Assembly (NCBI RefSeq): GCF_003555545.1
Contig: NZ_CP032157.1
Coordinates: 6,638,546-6,702,545, forward strand
Reading direction: 5' to 3'
Length of the DNA stretch: 64,000 nt
Origin: Paraflavitalea soli
GTDB lineage: Bacteria > Bacteroidota > Bacteroidia > Chitinophagales > Chitinophagaceae
The translations under genes and the position numbers were made by a program. This document shows, one piece after another, positions 1 to 7,060 of this stretch; within the stretch, counting starts at the first letter, position 1; each line of letters starts with the position of its first letter. The notes under the pieces were generated by a model that was given only the letters and a program-made list of their open reading frames with translations, made no database searches and had not been told where the DNA came from.

Positions 1-1956
1 GTGGAGCTCAATAAAACGATCAACTGGAAGCCCAAATCAACGGGTGAAGGTCGTTTTGGCAACTGGCTAGAGAATATGGTGGACTGGAACCTGAGCCGGA
101 GCCGCTTTTGGGGTACACCGTTGCCGATCTGGAAAACAGAGGACGAACAGGAGATGATTTGTATCGGCACAATTGCGGAGCTGAATGCAGCTATCAAGAA
201 GGCCAACGAAGTGCTGGGTGGCGACGTAAATAAGCACTACCTGCATGAGGGTATCCTGGACCTGCACAAGCCTTATGTGGATGAGATCGTGCTGGTGAGT
301 CCTTCGGGTAAACCGATGAAGCGGGTGCCGGACCTGATCGATGTGTGGTTTGACAGTGGGGCGATGCCCTATGCGCAGTGGGGCCTGGATTATGATAAAG
401 TGGCGGCCGGTGATCCTCGTCCGTTCAAAGCGCCGTTTGGCCAAAGCTACCCGGCCGATTTCATTGCGGAGGGGGTAGATCAGACCCGGGGTTGGTTCTA
501 TACGCTTCATGCCATTTCGTCTTTGTTGTACGGAAGTGTAGCTTATAAGACCTGTGTATCGAACGGTCTGGTGCTGGATAAAAACGGCAATAAGATGAGC
601 AAGCGGCTGGGCAATGTGATCGATCCGTTTAAGACGATCGAGCAGTTTGGGGCGGATGCTACGCGCTGGTACCTGATCACCAATGCTTCGCCCTGGGATA
701 ACCTGAAATTTGACCTGGAAGGGATAAAAGAGGTGCAGCGCAAGTTTTTTGGTACTTTATACAATACCTACCAGTTCTTTGCCTTGTATTCTAATGTGGA
801 TGGTTTTGCCTTCAAAGAGGCCTATGTGCCGCTGGCGGAGCGTCCGGAAATTGACCGCTGGATCCTTTCTTCGCTGAATACGATGATCCGGAAGGTAGAG
901 GAATATATGAATGATTATGAGCCTACGCAGGCTGGCCGGGTGATGGAAGAGTTTGTGGATGAACACCTTAGCAACTGGTATGTGCGTCTTTGCCGCCGCC
1001 GGTTCTGGAAGGGGGAGTATGAGCAGGATAAGATATGTGCTTATCAAACGCTGTATGAGTGCCTGGAAACGCTGGCCAAACTGATGGCGCCTATCTCTCC
1101 ATTCTTTAGCGATATGCTGTTCAGGAACCTGAATGCGGTAACGGGCCGGAACCAGGAACAATCGGTTCACCATGCATTGTTTCCAAAGGCCAACCAGGCG
1201 GCTATCGACAGCTCACTGGAGGAGCGAATGGCGCTGGCGCAGGACATTTCGTCACTTGTTTTATCGCTCCGTAAATCATCGAAGTTCAAGGTAAGGCAGC
1301 CTCTTCAGAAGGTGTTGATCCCGGTATTCAATCCGGCGGTGAAAGAGCAGATAGGGCGGGTGGAAGACCTGATCAAGAGCGAAGTAAATGTAAAAGAGAT
1401 TCAGTATCTCACGGAGGATACGGGGTTCATTAAAAAGAAGATCAAGCCCAATTATACGGCGCTGGGGAAGAAGCTGGGGGGTAAAATGAAAGCTGTAGCT
1501 GCCGCTTTGGCTGGTTTTACCCAGGAAGACATCTCACGTTTAGAAAAAGAAGGGTCTATTTCATTGTTTATTGATAACGAACCCTTAATATTACAGGTTA
1601 ATGAAGTGGAGATCGCCAGCGAGGACATTCCCGGCTGGATGGTCGCCAACAAAGACTCTCTGACCGTAGCACTCGACGTAACCGTAACCCCCGAGTTGAT
1701 CAACGAAGGCAATGCCCGCGAATTGGTTAATCGCATACAGAAGATCCGTAAAGACAATGGCTATGAATTGACTGACAGGATAGCAGTGCAGGTAACCGAT
1801 AACCAGGATCTGAAGCAGTCTATAGCCCAGTTTAATACTTATATTTGCGCCGAAATTTTGGCAGATACTTTGGAATTGGTATCTGAATTGCCCAATGGCA
1901 CTGAAATTGAGGTCAACGATATTTCACTAAAAGTGTTCGTTACAAAAAAAGCCTAA
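1..1956 (+). CDS. ileS: Isoleucyl-tRNA synthetase, 3' part (5' end outside window)
   Basis: Class I aminoacyl-tRNA synthetase that charges tRNA-Ile in the cytoplasm. The window begins inside the gene: the HIGH signature and the CP1 editing domain lie upstream of position 1, so the GTG at position 1 is not the start. About 650 of the roughly 1,100 residues usual for the family are visible. The KMSKR signature is at visible residues 198-202, preceded by the WFDSG segment and a GVDQTRGWF stretch of the catalytic core. The anticodon-binding helical domain and the C-terminal extension follow. The stop codon is four bases before the DksA-like ATG, so the two are probably co-transcribed. Identity is certain from the motifs and the colinear family architecture. 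Confidence 0.97.
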   Translation: MELNKTINWKPKSTGEGRFGNWLENMVDWNLSRSRFWGTPLPIWKTEDEQEMICIGTIAELNAAIKKANEVLGGDVNKHYLHEGILDLHKPYVDEIVLVSPSGKPMKRVPDLIDVWFDSGAMPYAQWGLDYDKVAAGDPRPFKAPFGQSYPADFIAEGVDQTRGWFYTLHAISSLLYGSVAYKTCVSNGLVLDKNGNKMSKRLGNVIDPFKTIEQFGADATRWYLITNASPWDNLKFDLEGIKEVQRKFFGTLYNTYQFFALYSNVDGFAFKEAYVPLAERPEIDRWILSSLNTMIRKVEEYMNDYEPTQAGRVMEEFVDEHLSNWYVRLCRRRFWKGEYEQDKICAYQTLYECLETLAKLMAPISPFFSDMLFRNLNAVTGRNQEQSVHHALFPKANQAAIDSSLEERMALAQDISSLVLSLRKSSKFKVRQPLQKVLIPVFNPAVKEQIGRVEDLIKSEVNVKEIQYLTEDTGFIKKKIKPNYTALGKKLGGKMKAVAAALAGFTQEDISRLEKEGSISLFIDNEPLILQVNEVEIASEDIPGWMVANKDSLTVALDVTVTPELINEGNARELVNRIQKIRKDNGYELTDRIAVQVTDNQDLKQSIAQFNTYICAEILADTLELVSELPNGTEIEVNDISLKVFVTKKA

Positions 1957-1960
1957 CAGT

Positions 1961-2836
1961 ATGGCAACGAAGAAGAAAGCAGCTAAGCCAGCTAAAAAAA
2001 CGATTGCACCTAAGAAGGCAGCGCCGGCTAAAAAGCCTGCTGCCAAACCTGCTGGTAAAGTTAGTAAGCCCGCTCCCAAAGCAGCCGTGAAGACTGCAAA
2101 GCCGGCGCCGAAACCTGCCAAGTCGCATGGCGGCAAAGTTGCTCCGGAAAAGAAGCCGGTTGCCAAAGTTGCTGTGGCTGCTAAACCTGCCGTGAAGGCG
2201 CCCATTAAACCTGATCTTAAACCCCTGGTGAAAAAACCTGTCCCTGAACCCGTGAAAGTGGAAAAGAAACCCGAAGTGCCGAAAGAAGAAGTAAAAAAGC
2301 CTGAACCGGCACCACCTCCACCGCCGCTGCCCAAAAAGCCGGCTGTGCCAGCCAAGCCGGTAAAGGTGGTAATACCCGAGATCAAAACTAAAACGGTTCG
2401 TAAGTACGAACCGGATTTCACGAAATCCGTATTGGATCAACCAGAAAACACTCAAACAGGACCAACCATGCGTTACAGCGATGCCGAATTAGGAGAGTTC
2501 AAAGAACTGATCTTAAAGAAACTGGAACAGGCGAAGAAAGAACTTTCTTACCTGCAGGGATTGATCACCCGTAAAGATGAGATGGGTGGCGATGAAACGG
2601 AAAACCGTTACATGACCATGGAAGATGGAAGCATGAGTATGGAGCGGGAGCAGTTGGCCCAGATGGCCAGCCGCCAGATCAATTATATTGATCACCTGGA
2701 AAAAGCAATGATGCGCATTGAAAATAAGACTTATGGTATTTGCCGTGTAACCGGAAAGCTGATCGATAAGGCCCGGTTGAAGGCTGTGCCACATGCTACT
2801 TTGAGCATCGAGGCCAAGCAGATGATGAATAAATAA
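1961..2836 (+). CDS. DksA/TraR-family protein with long Lys/Ala/Pro-rich N-terminal tail
   Basis: Member of the DksA/TraR family, whose members bind RNA polymerase and modulate transcription. Residues 1 to about 150 are a low-complexity Lys/Ala/Pro tail with no predicted fold. The family domain follows: a coiled coil (about residues 165-240) and the globular end. The zinc finger is degenerate: of the four expected cysteines only the one in GICRVTG remains, and the second pair is replaced by non-cysteine residues around PHATLSIEA. To my knowledge this cysteine loss is common in Bacteroidota homologues. It starts four bases after ileS, so it is probably in the same operon, and it ends at a strong terminator. 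The exact role here is unknown. Confidence 0.88.
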   Translation: MATKKKAAKPAKKTIAPKKAAPAKKPAAKPAGKVSKPAPKAAVKTAKPAPKPAKSHGGKVAPEKKPVAKVAVAAKPAVKAPIKPDLKPLVKKPVPEPVKVEKKPEVPKEEVKKPEPAPPPPPLPKKPAVPAKPVKVVIPEIKTKTVRKYEPDFTKSVLDQPENTQTGPTMRYSDAELGEFKELILKKLEQAKKELSYLQGLITRKDEMGGDETENRYMTMEDGSMSMEREQLAQMASRQINYIDHLEKAMMRIENKTYGICRVTGKLIDKARLKAVPHATLSIEAKQMMNK

Positions 2837-2865
2837 AGGGTTCTTAACCTTTAAGCCTATAAAAC

Positions 2866-2890
2866 AGGTTGCTGAAAAGCGACCTTTTTT
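2866..2890 (+). terminator. Rho-independent terminator after the ileS/dksA-like operon
   Basis: A 7-bp stem (AGGTTGC with GCGACCT, one G-U pair) and a TGAAAA loop are followed by six T's. It lies 30 bases after the stop codon of the DksA-like gene. Confidence 0.85.
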
Positions 2891-2936
2891 CGTTTATAGG
2901 CGGCAAGGGTATGATGGGAATGGGAGGGAATACAAG

Positions 2937-2964
2937 CTACGAGCCTCGAGCTGTGAGCTGCGAG
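2937..2964. repeat. Heptad-period array, word CTGCGAG
   Basis: Four consecutive 7-mers (CTACGAG, CCTCGAG, CTGTGAG, CTGCGAG) all end in GAG. This is one of several short-period arrays in the intergenic gaps of this window. It lies between the operon terminator and the LytTR gene. Confidence 0.75.
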
Positions 2965-2970
2965 CCTTTT

Positions 2971-3012
2971 TCTTCGATAACGGATCTCTCACTCCGTTCG
3001 AGATGACAAAGG
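2971..3012. repeat. Dispersed repeat, copy 1 (TTCGATA...CGAGATGACAAAG)
   Basis: This 42-base stretch resembles 6910-6950: TTCGATAaCGGATcTCTC here, TTCGATAgCGGATtTCTC there, and both end in TCGAnATGACAAAG. AACGGA and TCCGTT can pair as a 6-bp stem inside the copy. It looks like a small dispersed intergenic repeat. No coding potential is seen. Confidence 0.7.
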
Positions 3013-3032
3013 AATGAGATGTGGATGGAGCT

Positions 3033-3794
3033 TTAATTGGTGTGGTGGCCTTCGAGCCAGGACCTGAAATCGGCTACGCGTTCGCGGCTGATGATCACAT
3101 CGGTGCCGGCATCGGGGTGCAGCTGAAGAATAAGGCGGCTGTTGTAATAGGTAAGTATTTTGCGGATGGCATCTATATGAATAATGAACTGGCGGTTGAT
3201 GCGGAAGAAGAGGTGCCTGTCCAAGAGTTTTTCCACCTGGTCGAGGGAATAATCCAGCGGTAGTTTTTGATTGCCGTTGGTGGTGGCATAGGTAACCCCC
3301 TTGATGAATTGCAGGTAAGCGATATCTTTTGCTTTTACATAAATGAGCTGGTTGTTGAGCCGGCCTATAAAACGGGTACTCTCTCTCTTTAAGAATTCTT
3401 CGGCTATAGAAGCAATGTCGATGGTTTGCCTTTCCACTGGTTTGAATTGCTGGTACTTGGTCAATGCATTTTTGAGCTCCTTCAGCTCAATGGGCTTCAT
3501 GAGGTAATCGATGCTGTTGACCTTGAAGGCCTGCAAAGCAAAGTTGTCGTAGGCGGTGGTGAATATGATGGGTGTTTTGACATTTGCCTGCTTAAATATT
3601 TCAAAGCAATTGCCATCGGATAGCTGAATATCCATCAACATCAGGTCGGCTGTATTGTGCTGCTCCATCCATTTTATACCTTCTGCTACGGAATCTATAA
3701 TGGCGATCACTTCTATGGGGTAGTCGCATTTCTTCAAGAGCTGTATCAGTCTTTCGGAGTTGTGTACTTCATCTTCAAATATGGCTACTTTCAT
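3033..3794 (-). CDS. LytTR-family response regulator
   Basis: Cytoplasmic two-component response regulator of 253 residues. The N-terminal receiver domain (about 1-120) has acidic residues D8/E9, the phospho-acceptor D55 in LMDIQ, the switch threonine in FTTAYD and the conserved lysine in MKPIE. The C-terminal LytTR DNA-binding domain (about 145-250) contains the FFRINRQFIIH segment typical of that fold. Its first codons overlap the end of the upstream sensor kinase by four bases, so the two are translationally coupled and are presumably cognate partners. The target genes are not evident from the sequence. Confidence 0.95.
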   Translation of the reverse strand: MKVAIFEDEVHNSERLIQLLKKCDYPIEVIAIIDSVAEGIKWMEQHNTADLMLMDIQLSDGNCFEIFKQANVKTPIIFTTAYDNFALQAFKVNSIDYLMKPIELKELKNALTKYQQFKPVERQTIDIASIAEEFLKRESTRFIGRLNNQLIYVKAKDIAYLQFIKGVTYATTNGNQKLPLDYSLDQVEKLLDRHLFFRINRQFIIHIDAIRKILTYYNSRLILQLHPDAGTDVIISRERVADFRSWLEGHHTN

Positions 3795-4867
3795 GGCTGT
3801 TCTATTATGGGGATCTTAACGGTAAATACCTCATCGGATTGGGTAATGGTAATCCCCTGTCCGCTGGACAACTCATACCGCTTCCGGATATTTTCAATCC
3901 CTATGCCGGATGCTATTTCGGGCCGGAATTTCCTTTTGATGGGATTTTTGATCAGTAAAAAACCTCCCTCACTTTTTAGGGTGATCACCAAAGGAGCGTT
4001 GACAGAAAAGCGATTGTGCTTAATGGCGTTCTCGATGAGCATCTGCAGGGTGGCTGGTGGTATCATGCCTTTGGTGCGTGCTTTTTCGTCTACCTCGGCA
4101 CTGAACTGAATGCTGTTTTGGTGGCGGATGCCAATGAGGAAAAGATAGGACTCCAGGAAATCGAGTTCGGTTTGTATGGATACGAGGTTCTCGAATTTTT
4201 TATCGAGTATATACCGGTATATCTTGGCGAGCTGGGTGATGTAATCGGCCGACAGGTCGGCGCTTTTGTATACCAGGTTGGTCAATACGCTTAACGAGTT
4301 GAAGAAGAAATGGGGATCTATCTGGTTGCGGAGTGCGTCGTACTTAGCCTGGATGTTCTCTCGCATGAGGCGCTCTGTTTGTACCTGGTATTCTTTCCAG
4401 CCTTTGTAATAGTATACGATGCCATTGAAGGCCAGGATCATCATATAGAAGAGGAAGGTGCCGGCAATCATATTGTAGCTTATGCTGGTAAAGCTTTGCC
4501 AGGCTTCGCGCCGGTTGAAGAACAGGATATCCATAGCGCCATATACAAACCCGAAAGCAAAGGCGGCGAATAATCCATACACAATGAGAAGGCTGCACAG
4601 CAACAGTAAGCCGCCGGTTGGGTGGATGGATACGATATTTTTCTCCATATATTTGGTAAGGAGTACGGCCCCTTCCCACACCAGGAGGCCGAGCAGGATA
4701 TAAAACAGGCTAAAGACCTGGGATCGGATATTGAAGTTGCCAATATCCTGTATGAAGGTGAGGTCGAAGGACTTAAAAATTACGCTGAACAGGTACAATA
4801 CAAGCACACGGAACAGGTAGCGGAAAAGCCGGCTGTTGAATACTTGTTCCCTTCGTTTGAAATCCAT
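3791..4867 (-). CDS. LytS-type sensor histidine kinase
   Basis: Membrane sensor kinase of the short LytS/YehU type. Four hydrophobic segments come first (roughly residues 25-45, 60-82, 98-122 and 145-165 of the longest reading), then a linker, then the His-kinase segment NQIDPHFFFNSL with the phospho-acceptor histidine, and an HATPase part with NAIKHN and GIGIENIRKRY. The longest frame starts at 4903. I prefer the ATG at 4867 (MDFKRREQ) because it is preceded by AGGAAA and the extra 12 residues look unstructured, but 4903 is not excluded. It overlaps the LytTR regulator by four bases. Confidence 0.92.
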   Translation of the reverse strand: MDFKRREQVFNSRLFRYLFRVLVLYLFSVIFKSFDLTFIQDIGNFNIRSQVFSLFYILLGLLVWEGAVLLTKYMEKNIVSIHPTGGLLLLCSLLIVYGLFAAFAFGFVYGAMDILFFNRREAWQSFTSISYNMIAGTFLFYMMILAFNGIVYYYKGWKEYQVQTERLMRENIQAKYDALRNQIDPHFFFNSLSVLTNLVYKSADLSADYITQLAKIYRYILDKKFENLVSIQTELDFLESYLFLIGIRHQNSIQFSAEVDEKARTKGMIPPATLQMLIENAIKHNRFSVNAPLVITLKSEGGFLLIKNPIKRKFRPEIASGIGIENIRKRYELSSGQGITITQSDEVFTVKIPIIEQP

Positions 4868-4930
4868 TGTTATTTCCTGTTTTATTAAGCTTAGTTTATC
4901 CAAACTCGCTTTCGCCAGGCTCCTTTATAC

Positions 4931-4954
4931 GGCTTCGACAGGCTCAGCCTGACA
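4931..4954. repeat. Palindromic intergenic repeat (GGCTTCGACAGGCTCAGCCT)
   Basis: A 24-base element with an AGGCT-C-AGCCT palindrome lies between the divergent start of the kinase and the end of the SDR gene. Words of this type recur in many bacterial intergenic regions as small dispersed repeats. Only this copy was noticed in the window. Confidence 0.5.
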
Positions 4955-4958
4955 TTAT

Positions 4959-5951
4959 TTAACAATACTCATTTTCTTTAAACCATACCCAGGCATTGGC
5001 AACGCTTGTCTCCATGGGCGTATATTTTACCTGTAATTCTGTTTCTGCCTTTTTGCCCGAATAATAATTGTCCAGGCACAGCAGGTAGGCAGCAGACCAG
5101 GTAAGCCTGCCGGGCTTACCGGTAAGGATGGCTTTGAGTGAACCCATCATACCTGCCAGTTTCAAAAGCAGGGCGGGTATCCTGATCATGAGCTGCTTTT
5201 CTTTTGAGATACTGTTGAGCAAGCTGAAAAACTCCCGGTAAGTCAGGTTATGTCCTGCCAGCAGGTAGCAACTGCCTGTTTTTCCCATGTCCAAAGCATT
5301 GATGATGCCCTGGCATACATCGTTCACATACACAAAGTTTTTACCGCCCGGGGGATACCACAACAGTTTCTTGTGCAATCCATACAATAAGAGCTTGCCG
5401 GAACTGGGCTTGAAATCATGGGGTCCGATGATAAAGGTAGGATTTACAATGATGGCAGGTAGCTGCCGGGCCTGTACCTGCTCCAGCACGTATTGCTGGG
5501 CCAGGTATTTTGTATTGATGTATCCTGAGTTGGCTTTGAAAAGGGAAAATCCGTTGAGTTCGGTAGCCGGCTGTTTTTTTGACCCTGGTTCAATGGTATT
5601 GGCCGTGCTTACATGGATCAACCTTTCCACTTTGTGCTGCAGGCAGGCATCTACCATGTACTTTGTACCCTTAAAATTGATCCTTTCATATTCTTCAAAA
5701 CCTACACCCCATTGATCGGTAATGGAAGCAGCATGGATCACGATGTGGCAGTCTTCCACTGCCTTGCTTACCTGCCCGGGGCTATCGATACGCCCATAAC
5801 TTATTTCAACCGGAATGCCGGAAAGCCCCCGCAGGTCGGCACCGGGGCGAACAAATATCTTTACCTGGTAGCCGAGCCTGAAGAATTCCCGGGTGAGGTT
5901 ACTACCCAGGAATCCATTTGCACCTGTAATAAGGATCTTTTTCATAGGCAT
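4959..5951 (-). CDS. Extended SDR, NAD-dependent epimerase/dehydratase family
   Basis: Rossmann-fold oxidoreductase of the extended short-chain dehydrogenase family, 330 residues. The nucleotide-binding motif GANGFLG is at residues 10-16, and the catalytic YxxxK is in GYINTKYLAQ after the HVSTA strand. The family includes sugar-nucleotide epimerases, flavanone reductases and sterol dehydrogenases. The substrate cannot be assigned from the sequence. A second Met (MKKIL, start at 5945) is an equally good start. It begins three bases after the stop codon of the upstream classical SDR, so the two form an operon and may act on related substrates. Confidence 0.9.
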   Translation of the reverse strand: MPMKKILITGANGFLGSNLTREFFRLGYQVKIFVRPGADLRGLSGIPVEISYGRIDSPGQVSKAVEDCHIVIHAASITDQWGVGFEEYERINFKGTKYMVDACLQHKVERLIHVSTANTIEPGSKKQPATELNGFSLFKANSGYINTKYLAQQYVLEQVQARQLPAIIVNPTFIIGPHDFKPSSGKLLLYGLHKKLLWYPPGGKNFVYVNDVCQGIINALDMGKTGSCYLLAGHNLTYREFFSLLNSISKEKQLMIRIPALLLKLAGMMGSLKAILTGKPGRLTWSAAYLLCLDNYYSGKKAETELQVKYTPMETSVANAWVWFKENEYC

Positions 5952-5954
5952 ATC

Positions 5955-6755
5955 TTAGCTGGGCTGGTATTGCATTTCTTTTCTTACTTCCCGGGAGACG
6001 ATCTTCAATTTCAATTCCAGGGGAAGCAAGGTCATTAATAAATGATTGAGCTTATTCATGAGGCCAGGTATTATGGTGGGATAGCCAGCCAGGGTTTTGC
6101 GGAGGGCTATGCTGGCGATGGCTGAGGTAGGCAACAATCCCATCTTGCCCTTCATGCCCTGGCTGATCACGCGCCGGCTGGTGTTGGAATTGGTCATAAT
6201 GGGTCCCGGATGTACCACACTGATGGAAAGGCCGGTACTGGAAAGTTCTTCCCGCAGGCCGTGGGAAAAGGAAGCAATAAAGGCCTTGGAAGCGGGATAT
6301 ACTGTTTTGAATGCGATGGGCGTAAAAGCGGCCATGCTGGAAATATTCATGATATAACTGCGTTCATGCTTCAGCAGGTGGGGAATGAGCTGATGGGTGA
6401 TCATGACGGTACTGCGTACATTGAGTTGGATGATCTGGTCTATTCTTTCGGTAGATGTTTCCCTGATGGCAGAGGTACCCCCTGTGCCTGCATTGTTGAT
6501 AAGAAAGTTGACGGGAAAATGAGCGACGATGTGCTCTAGCTGCTTTTTGAGCTGGGCGCTGTCGGTAAGGTCAAACTCAAACACTTCTACTGCTATACCG
6601 AAGGTGCTTATGAGGCTATTGGCCAGTTCCTTGGTATAGGTGCCGGGCAAGGCAATGAGGATAAGGTTCATGCCAGCCCTGGCGCATTGGATGGTAAATT
6701 CCTTTCCCAGGCCGGCGCTGGCTCCAGTAATGACTGTATAGGGAGATGGAGGCAT
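5955..6755 (-). CDS. Classical SDR-family NAD(P)-dependent oxidoreductase
   Basis: Short-chain dehydrogenase of 266 residues, near the 250 usual for classical SDRs. It shows TGASAGLG for cofactor binding at residues 10-17, the NNAG motif, the catalytic serine in MNISSMAAF and the YPASK active site. The C-terminal 30 residues are hydrophobic, then basic (LNHLLMTLLPLELKLKI), which may associate with the membrane. It is the first gene of a two-gene operon with the extended SDR. The substrate is unknown. Confidence 0.92.
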   Translation of the reverse strand: MPPSPYTVITGASAGLGKEFTIQCARAGMNLILIALPGTYTKELANSLISTFGIAVEVFEFDLTDSAQLKKQLEHIVAHFPVNFLINNAGTGGTSAIRETSTERIDQIIQLNVRSTVMITHQLIPHLLKHERSYIMNISSMAAFTPIAFKTVYPASKAFIASFSHGLREELSSTGLSISVVHPGPIMTNSNTSRRVISQGMKGKMGLLPTSAIASIALRKTLAGYPTIIPGLMNKLNHLLMTLLPLELKLKIVSREVRKEMQYQPS

Positions 6756-6846
6756 AATTGCTTTTTAAAGTAAGTTGATCCGGTACAAAATTGAGGTGTT
6801 GGCGGTGGAAGGGGATGGTTTTTCTATTGAGCTGTCGGATAAAGGG

Positions 6847-6881
6847 GTTGAGTTGTGAGTGTTCAGTTGTGAGTTGTGAGT
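6847..6881. repeat. Heptad-period array, word TGTGAGT
   Basis: Five exact consecutive 7-mers: GTTGAGT, TGTGAGT, GTTCAGT, TGTGAGT, TGTGAGT. It is the clearest array in the window, with three identical units and two units differing at two positions. Confidence 0.85.
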
Positions 6882-6909
6882 GTGTTAAACGTGAGAAGGA
6901 AGGCGATTG

Positions 6910-6950
6910 CTTCGATAGCGGATTTCTCCCTGTGGTCGAAATGACAAAGA
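6910..6950. repeat. Dispersed repeat, copy 2 (TTCGATA...CGAAATGACAAAG)
   Basis: Second copy of the element at 2971-3012, sharing the start TTCGATAnCGGATnTCTC and the end TCGAnATGACAAAG. The end of the element is repeated twice more just downstream. Confidence 0.7.
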
Positions 6951-6998
6951 AGGAGTCGAAATGACAAGGAAAAGTCGATGACAAAAAAGGGTGAGCAA

Positions 6999-7025
6999 TA
7001 AAAAAGGACCGTCTGGTGACGGTCC
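6999..7025 (-). terminator. Terminator of the dipeptidyl peptidase gene
   Basis: On the minus strand GGACCGTC and GACGGTCC form a perfect 8-bp stem around an ACCA loop, followed by six T's. It lies 36 bases past the stop codon. Confidence 0.92.
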
Positions 7026-7060
7026 CCTGATGCCTTGGAGGCAAAATATGTTTTAGCGAA

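Larger units (their letters stand above)
6756..7060. other. Gene-free gap filled with repeats and a terminator
   Basis: This 305-base gap lies between the SDR start and the end of the peptidase, both on the minus strand. It holds a heptad array (6847-6881), a second copy of the TTCGATA...ATGACAAAG repeat (6910-6950) with two shorter echoes of its GTCGAAATGACAA end at about 6954 and 6974, and the peptidase terminator (6999-7025). No coding region is convincing. Confidence 0.7.

Noticed and set aside
1940-2455. Two long minus-strand frames over the DksA-like gene
   Set aside because: They are the reverse of a Lys/Ala/Pro-rich low-complexity tail, which lacks stop codons on the other strand.
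6847-6881. Heptad arrays considered as CRISPR or VNTR coding repeats
   Set aside because: No spacers, and the seven-base period breaks every reading frame, so they do not code.
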